Shown piece after piece: positions 59,488-64,000 of a DNA stretch of 64,000 nt. Within the stretch, counting starts at the first letter, position 1, and each line of letters starts with the position of its first letter. Both the position numbers and the translations under genes were made by a program. The notes below the pieces were generated by a model. It saw only the letters and a program-made list of their open reading frames with translations. It was not told the origin of the DNA and made no database searches. Source of the DNA: JACMJL01 sp963791805 (GTDB lineage: Bacteria > Bacillota > Clostridia > Clostridiales > Clostridiaceae); the NCBI GenBank assembly GCA_963791805.1, contig CAWBTU010000004.1:620001-684000 (forward strand). The letters run 5' to 3'.

Positions 59488-60861
59488 TCATTTAGAATGA
59501 TGACGTATATATCTTATTAATAATGCAATAGGAATAATAGCGCCCCCAGTACCCAATATTAAAACAATACCAATACAAATATAGAAAAGCATTTTTAATA
59601 AATATAAGAAATCTTTAAAGGATATCTTCATAATTTCTTCATTTATAGGTTCTTCCAGTGCCTCATATATATTTTTTAATTCACGCCTTAATTTTATATT
59701 AAAAGCATACTTTTCTAACTTAATTTCAAATTGATTTGCAATCCACTTAAGATATTTCCTTGTTTCTATATCAGATGGATTTGTTTTCAAGTTACCTAAA
59801 AATACCTCCTTAGCATTATAAAATTTTCTAACTTCATAATAAGATTTACCTAGAATAGAACATACTTCAAAGTCATTAGGCTTACGGGTCTGAATGTGCT
59901 TACAAACCTTGATAACTTCATTATACTTATAATTATTAAACATTATCATTGCTTTATAATAATGTATTTCAAGATCATCGGGGTTTATTCTAATTGCTTT
60001 TCTAAATGTTGCAGATGTTTTACTTTTTTGCCTCATTCGAAGATGATATTCAGCCTTCATACAAAGTAATTCTGGATCATAAGGATACATTTTGTATGCA
60101 TCAAATATATACTGTTTTGCAAGCCTTAACTGATTACTAAATATTGCATTAAATGCATTTTCTCTATAATTCAAATATTTTTCATAGTCAATTTCAAGTT
60201 TCTTGTTAAAATAACAATATCGGAAAACTCGCTCCTGTCCTATTTGTTTACATAAATATTTAATAAAAGCTTCTGGATAACAGGAATAAAGATATTCTTC
60301 TTCTTCCTCCCAATGAAAAATGGTATTTAGCAGTTGCCAAATATCTTTCGGTAGAAAATGATGCTCCATTAAAAAGGCTAACATTTTTTTATTTATAAGT
60401 TGTTGACAATCAAGTCTCCACATAATCTCTTCATTTAAAACTTCTTCCCAATTCTTTTTCTCAATGCGAGAGAAAAAATCAGAATATAAAGAGCTGACTT
60501 TCCCCAAAAACTCTTCTACAAGCTGTTCTTGACTTAATGCTTTACCAGTAAAATCTTCTATGAGATACTCATTATGATGACTGTATTTATTTACTTTATA
60601 AGTGTCATCAAAGTTTTCTTCAGAAAATGTTTTTGCGTCCCTTGATAAATCTGTTACAAATTCTTCAAAAACAATATTATCCTCCAAATGAAATTCACCA
60701 CTTTTGGCATATTTTAAGGCTTTATCATAGGCTTCTCTAAGTGCCTGAAACCCTTGTGGATCATCCTCCGGATGATATATTTTCAATTTCCTTGCATATG
60801 CCTTTTTTATGGCAGAGTTTTCTATGGTAGGGTCAATTCCTAATATTTCCCAGAAACTCAT
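59488..60861 (-). CDS. J-domain/TPR membrane protein, HPE variant
   Basis: A 457-residue co-chaperone-like protein. Residues 1-55 form a J domain (SFWEILGIDPTIENSAIKKA) in which the HPD motif is HPE (IYHPEDDP). TPR-like helices occupy about 200-385 (repeats of the 'A.....A..I.P.D.E...YKA.I.FN...Y..' type) and a hydrophobic helix near the C-terminus (about 425-450) may anchor it. The HPE change is frequent in J proteins that pair with HscC-like Hsp70s. The start codon overlaps the stop of the Hsp70 gene (TAATG), so both are translated together. Confidence 0.85.
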   Translation of the reverse strand: MSFWEILGIDPTIENSAIKKAYARKLKIYHPEDDPQGFQALREAYDKALKYAKSGEFHLEDNIVFEEFVTDLSRDAKTFSEENFDDTYKVNKYSHHNEYLIEDFTGKALSQEQLVEEFLGKVSSLYSDFFSRIEKKNWEEVLNEEIMWRLDCQQLINKKMLAFLMEHHFLPKDIWQLLNTIFHWEEEEEYLYSCYPEAFIKYLCKQIGQERVFRYCYFNKKLEIDYEKYLNYRENAFNAIFSNQLRLAKQYIFDAYKMYPYDPELLCMKAEYHLRMRQKSKTSATFRKAIRINPDDLEIHYYKAMIMFNNYKYNEVIKVCKHIQTRKPNDFEVCSILGKSYYEVRKFYNAKEVFLGNLKTNPSDIETRKYLKWIANQFEIKLEKYAFNIKLRRELKNIYEALEEPINEEIMKISFKDFLYLLKMLFYICIGIVLILGTGGAIIPIALLIRYIRHHSK

Positions 60862-62561
60862 TAGTAGTCAAACCACCCCTCGATTTGTTGCAATTCTTCT
60901 TGAAGTTCTTTTGCTGCCCTTTTAATTTCTTTTTCATTTTGGTGAGAAAGGATAATTTCAAATTTCTGAAGCAAATCCCCTATTAATTCACGTTTTTCTC
61001 CTAAAGCTTCTTCATATAAACGCTCTCCTTTTGCAATTAATAGCCTATTTTCCATTTTATCTCTAGGGTGAATTTTTATATCTTTAAGCGTACTTAATCT
61101 CTCTTCAATTTCTTCCCTTGACATACTTCCTTGGTTCTTCTCAATAACAACTCGATTTTTTTCTTCTGTACTTAAAACTAATACTTCAACTTCTAATATT
61201 CCATTTATATCATAAGTATAACGAACATCAATTTGTTCTTTTCCTGCCTTTGAAGCAGGTACTCTAATATCCAATTCTCCTAATTTAATATTACCTTCAA
61301 CACGACGGTTTTCTCCTTGATATATTTCAATATGTATCGAAGTCTGATTGTCACTGATGGTCACAAGCCGCTCTACTCTACTTACAGGAATTGTTGTGTT
61401 ACGTTCTATTATTGGCAAGAAATAACCAGATTCATATTTATCCTTATCTATTTGCTTAGCAACCCCAGTTCCAAGGGTATAAGGACATACATCAGTTAAA
61501 ATAAGCTCATTTAGTGCTTCATTTCTCTCTTTCAATGCAACTTGAATTGCAGCACCCAAAGCAACAGCTTCATCAGGATTGATATTCGTATATGGTAATT
61601 TATTAAACATCTTGCTCACCACTGACTTAATCACCGGCATTCGAGTTGCGCCACCTATAAGAATTATAGCGTCTATATCACTAGGTCTAAGAGATGCATC
61701 TCTCAATGTCCGCTCAATTGGATTCCTTAATCTAAGTAGGAGTTGGCTTGAAAGTTTTTCAAAATCACTTTTTTCTATACATTTCTCAAAACTTTTATTA
61801 TCTATTGTAAAATTCATTTTTCCAACATTATTTTCACTTATTTCACGTTTACACATTTCCGCCTGTTTATATAAAGCAGATTGTCCTTTGACATCAAGCG
61901 ACTGTAAATCAATTTTCTCAGAATCTACAAAATAGTTAACTAAAAGACTAGTAAAATCTTCACCTCCAAGAAAATTATCTCCTGCAATTGACCTAACCTC
62001 CATTACACCTTCAAATAGTTCTAATATTGACACATCAAAAGTTCCACCACCTAAATCAAAAACAATAAATTTAGTTTCTGATTTTTCTTGGTGCAATCCA
62101 TAAGCGATAGCTGCTGCAGTTGGTTCACTAATCAACCTCTCTACCTTTAATCCTGCAAGCTCAGCGGCATGTTTTGTAGCCTTTCGCTGAGTATCATTAA
62201 AATAAGCAGGCACACTAATAACTGCCTCCTGCACTTCTTGTCCAAAAAAAGCTTCTGCATCTTCTTTTAACGATTTTAGTACAAAAGATGACAGTTCTTC
62301 TGGAGAAAACGAATACTTTCCTAATTTATATTGTTTTTCTGTCCCAATATATCTTTTAAAAGCTGAAGCTGTTAACTGTGGATGTGTAATTAGACGTTCT
62401 TTCGCAACTTCACCTACAAGTATTTCATTATTTTCATCAATACTAATCACTGATGGTGTAAGGTTTGAACCATGTATATTGGGTATTATGGCTGGACCAT
62501 TTTCAGTCCAATAAGCTGCTAAACTGTTTGTAGTTCCTAAATCTATACCTATCGTTGGCAT
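60861..62561 (-). CDS. Hsp70-family chaperone, HscC-like
   Basis: A 566-residue Hsp70 shorter than DnaK (about 610-640). ATPase signatures are complete: IGIDLGTTNSLAAYW, ISVPAYFNDTQRKATKHAAE, FDLGGGTFDVSILELF and IILIGGATRMPVIKSVV. The linker/substrate domain is present, but the C-terminal lid is short and lacks the EEVD-like tail. It resembles HscC, which works with its own J partner (encoded directly downstream) rather than DnaJ. ATG behind AAGGAGAAAATTTA. No CIRCE element is visible in the 257 bases upstream, so heat control by HrcA is unlikely. Confidence 0.92.
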   Translation of the reverse strand: MPTIGIDLGTTNSLAAYWTENGPAIIPNIHGSNLTPSVISIDENNEILVGEVAKERLITHPQLTASAFKRYIGTEKQYKLGKYSFSPEELSSFVLKSLKEDAEAFFGQEVQEAVISVPAYFNDTQRKATKHAAELAGLKVERLISEPTAAAIAYGLHQEKSETKFIVFDLGGGTFDVSILELFEGVMEVRSIAGDNFLGGEDFTSLLVNYFVDSEKIDLQSLDVKGQSALYKQAEMCKREISENNVGKMNFTIDNKSFEKCIEKSDFEKLSSQLLLRLRNPIERTLRDASLRPSDIDAIILIGGATRMPVIKSVVSKMFNKLPYTNINPDEAVALGAAIQVALKERNEALNELILTDVCPYTLGTGVAKQIDKDKYESGYFLPIIERNTTIPVSRVERLVTISDNQTSIHIEIYQGENRRVEGNIKLGELDIRVPASKAGKEQIDVRYTYDINGILEVEVLVLSTEEKNRVVIEKNQGSMSREEIEERLSTLKDIKIHPRDKMENRLLIAKGERLYEEALGEKRELIGDLLQKFEIILSHQNEKEIKRAAKELQEELQQIEGWFDY

Positions 62562-62769
62562 TAAATTTTCTCCTTTCAGGTTTACCTAATAAATTCCTAA
62601 TGTAATTGCCAATCTTGTTGTACTAAATTAATGAATAACAACTACAATCAGTTAAAATTATAACATAAATGGGTAACTATAGAAATATCACTCTCAAATG
62701 TCGTTATCATTTATGCCTAAAAACTAGCTCATACATTCTTGAATTCATTAACAGTAGCCTTAAATAGCC

Positions 62770-62807
62770 AAAGAGTAGATTCCCCTACAGGTTAATCTAC
62801 TCTTTTT
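62770..62807 (-). terminator. terminator
   Basis: Stem AAGAGTAGATT/AATCTACTCTT around a 12-base loop, with T-runs; located upstream of the Hsp70 gene and downstream of the short frame at 62819. Confidence 0.8.
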
Positions 62808-62818
62808 TAAAATTACTG

Positions 62819-62980
62819 TTATCTAATCTTTATTTCAAAAGACTGATCATCTAAAACCTTTTTACTATCATTTTTAGAATCATAAAAATATGAATTTTCA
62901 TCAACTTTTGTTGGCTGTCCGAAATCCACAAATACAGGAGTTATCTTAAGTTTAGTGATGTTCTTACCTAAAATTAAATA
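62819..62980 (-). other. short frame, possible gene remnant
   Basis: About 53 codons ending in TAA read LILGKNITKLKITPVFVDFG and then QPTKVDENSYFYD ... FEIKIR. The composition looks protein-like, but no start codon with a ribosome site lies in front of it; the open frame upstream runs into the receptor gene's hairpin. It could be the C-terminal remnant of a lost gene. I do not recognise the family. Confidence 0.25.
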
Positions 62981-63006
62981 GTTCCCACCTAAACATAGAT
63001 GGGAAC
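62981..63006 (-). terminator. hairpin after the chemotaxis receptor gene
   Basis: GTTCCCATCTA/TAGGTGGGAAC (minus strand, one mismatch) followed by TATTTAATTTTA, about 55 bases beyond the receptor stop. It is a probable terminator with a weak T-tract. Confidence 0.55.
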
Positions 63007-63060
63007 TTCTGTATATATTTAGTATACCACAGTAAGAATTGAAAACTCTAATTATGAACG

Positions 63061-64000
63061 TCACGATATTTTAAATTTGGAAGCTGAATTTGACAAATCA
63101 CTTACCATATTATTTTGACTTTGAATTGACTTAACTATTTCTTCAATAGAAGATACCTGTTCCTTTGAAGCTGCTGTAACCTCTTGCGTTGAGGCAATTG
63201 AAGTCTCTGAAATCTCTGATATTTTTTTTATAGCTTCTACCACTAAATCTCTTGAGTTTCCCATATCTACTAAGTCTTCCTTAAGTGTACTTATTTCAGT
63301 TAAAACACTATCAATAGAAGTAGTTATATCATTAAATATTGTTTCAGTAGAAAGCATAGATGAATTTGCAGAATCTACAACAGATTGTCCCTCATTTACT
63401 CCAAGCTGAGCAAGCTTTATGGAAGCTTGCATTTCTCTTATCATAGTTTCAATTTCTAGAGTTGCCAATTGAGAATCTTCCGCAAGTTTTCTTACTTCAT
63501 TAGCAACCACAGCAAATCCTTTACCTGCTTCTCCAGCACTAGCAGCCTCAATTGAAGCGTTTAAGGACAGTAAATTTGTCTGCCTAGAAATATTTTTTAT
63601 TGCATTTACTATATTTCCTATACTTTTAGATTTCTCAACAATGTTTTCAATACTTAGTGCAACGCCTTCAGAATGCTGCGTATTAACATTAAGCTTATCT
63701 CTTAAATCACCCAATGCCAAAATACCTGCAGAATTTTTAACACTAACATTTTTTGTATCCATTAAAGTTTTTTCAGTTTTATTCTCTAGCTTTATTATTT
63801 TATCAGCTAATTTTTCAGTGAAATTCACACACTTTTCAATTTCTGTATCTTGAAAACTTGCTCCAACAGCAATATCAGAAACTGCATTTGAAATTTCTTC
63901 GCTAGCAAAAGATAATTCTTCTGAAGTTAATGAAATAACCTTAGAGGTATTTTTTAAAGTAAAAGTCATGCTAGTTATATTTGAAATTAAACCTTTCATC
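63061..64000 (-). CDS. methyl-accepting chemotaxis protein, C-terminal part (cut by window edge)
   Basis: About 312 codons of the cytoplasmic signalling half are visible; the sensor and membrane parts lie beyond the right edge. The conserved hairpin tip is present as NAIKNISRQTNLLSLNASIE with AASAGEAGKGFAVVANEVRK following, flanked by long coiled coil with Ser/Thr/Glu/Gln-rich methylation-type segments. The protein ends NLSNSASKFKIS-like. The Met at 63999 is probably internal, not the start. It would signal to CheA/CheW; none of those genes is in the window. Confidence 0.9.
   Translation of the reverse strand, partial: MKGLISNITSMTFTLKNTSKVISLTSEELSFASEEISNAVSDIAVGASFQDTEIEKCVNFTEKLADKIIKLENKTEKTLMDTKNVSVKNSAGILALGDLRDKLNVNTQHSEGVALSIENIVEKSKSIGNIVNAIKNISRQTNLLSLNASIEAASAGEAGKGFAVVANEVRKLAEDSQLATLEIETMIREMQASIKLAQLGVNEGQSVVDSANSSMLSTETIFNDITTSIDSVLTEISTLKEDLVDMGNSRDLVVEAIKKISEISETSIASTQEVTAASKEQVSSIEEIVKSIQSQNNMVSDLSNSASKFKIS

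Noticed and set aside
62562..62769. Possible CIRCE element or heat-shock promoter before the Hsp70 gene
   Set aside because: No TTAGCACTC-N9-GAGTGCTAA-like inverted repeat was found in this stretch.

Overview
The window is an AT-rich chromosomal segment of a spore-forming, anaerobic low-GC Firmicute, most probably Clostridium in the strict sense. Supporting signs are the tig-clpP-clpX-lonB-lon-engB gene order, a clostridial pyrBICF-KD operon with PyrI and a type-2 PyrF, a PerR-type regulator, bacteriohemerythrin, strong GGAGG ribosome sites with many TTG/GTG starts, and A/T-rich intergenic DNA with many rho-independent terminators. The species cannot be named from the sequence alone.

Layout. 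1-9 kb (minus strand): edge of an HD-GYP-type protein, two paralogous phosphodiester-glycosidase (NAGPA) proteins flanking two paralogous anchored propeller-like proteins, an EF-P-reductase-like SDR, trmB, a site-2-protease-like protein without its HExxH residues, and a PIN-PhoH ATPase. 9-11.6 kb: perR with a self-operator-like palindrome in its promoter, an anchored VCBS-like protein, a multi-hairpin intergenic element and a CPBP protease. 11.6-20 kb: proteostasis operon (engB, lon, lonB, clpX, clpP, tig), in which clpX has a one-base frameshift. 20-27.8 kb: a sugar isomerase-like protein, an anchored protein, and the pyrimidine operon with a PyrR-type attenuator. The operon is interrupted between pyrF and pyrK by three palindromic repeat units and a 226-bp imperfect inverted repeat. 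27.8-37.4 kb: flavodoxin/PNPOx fusion, psuK (frameshifted) and psuG, an Nramp transporter, a class-III aminotransferase with a truncated redox-protein gene, ArsN-like GNAT with MarR, TDT and YdcZ transporters, and a hemerythrin. 37.4-45.5 kb: a MerR-type promoter beside a regulator remnant, a LysE exporter, then a copper block (copZ, copA, csoR, a two-component system, a Met-tailed membrane protein, and an HMA-DsbD-cupredoxin fusion).

45.6-54 kb: PdaA-like deacetylase, a complete group IIC intron placed next to a terminator, an ABC exporter, two very small genes, and an IS element inserted upstream of a ferritin-like gene. 54-58.3 kb: a cluster of small, unusual genes that may concern spore surface structures. 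It has a pair of Cys-rich paralogs, a Ser-Asp-Arg tandem-repeat protein immediately upstream of a minimal kinase-like protein, DUF134 and DUF421. 58.3-64 kb: a metallophosphoesterase, a dedicated Hsp70/J-protein pair whose J domain carries HPE rather than HPD, and the signalling half of a chemotaxis receptor cut by the window edge.

The most interesting candidates are: the kinase-like plus SDR-repeat pair (a possible CotH/CotG-like logic built from other parts); the Hsp70/HPE-J pair; the copper fusion protein with tandem direct repeats in its divergent promoter; the MerR-type operator left beside a regulator stub; and the palindromic repeat family with the long inverted repeat. At least four genes look broken (clpX, psuK, a C_GCAxxG_C_C protein and a GyrI-like regulator). 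The first two are single-base homopolymer indels that could be sequencing errors.
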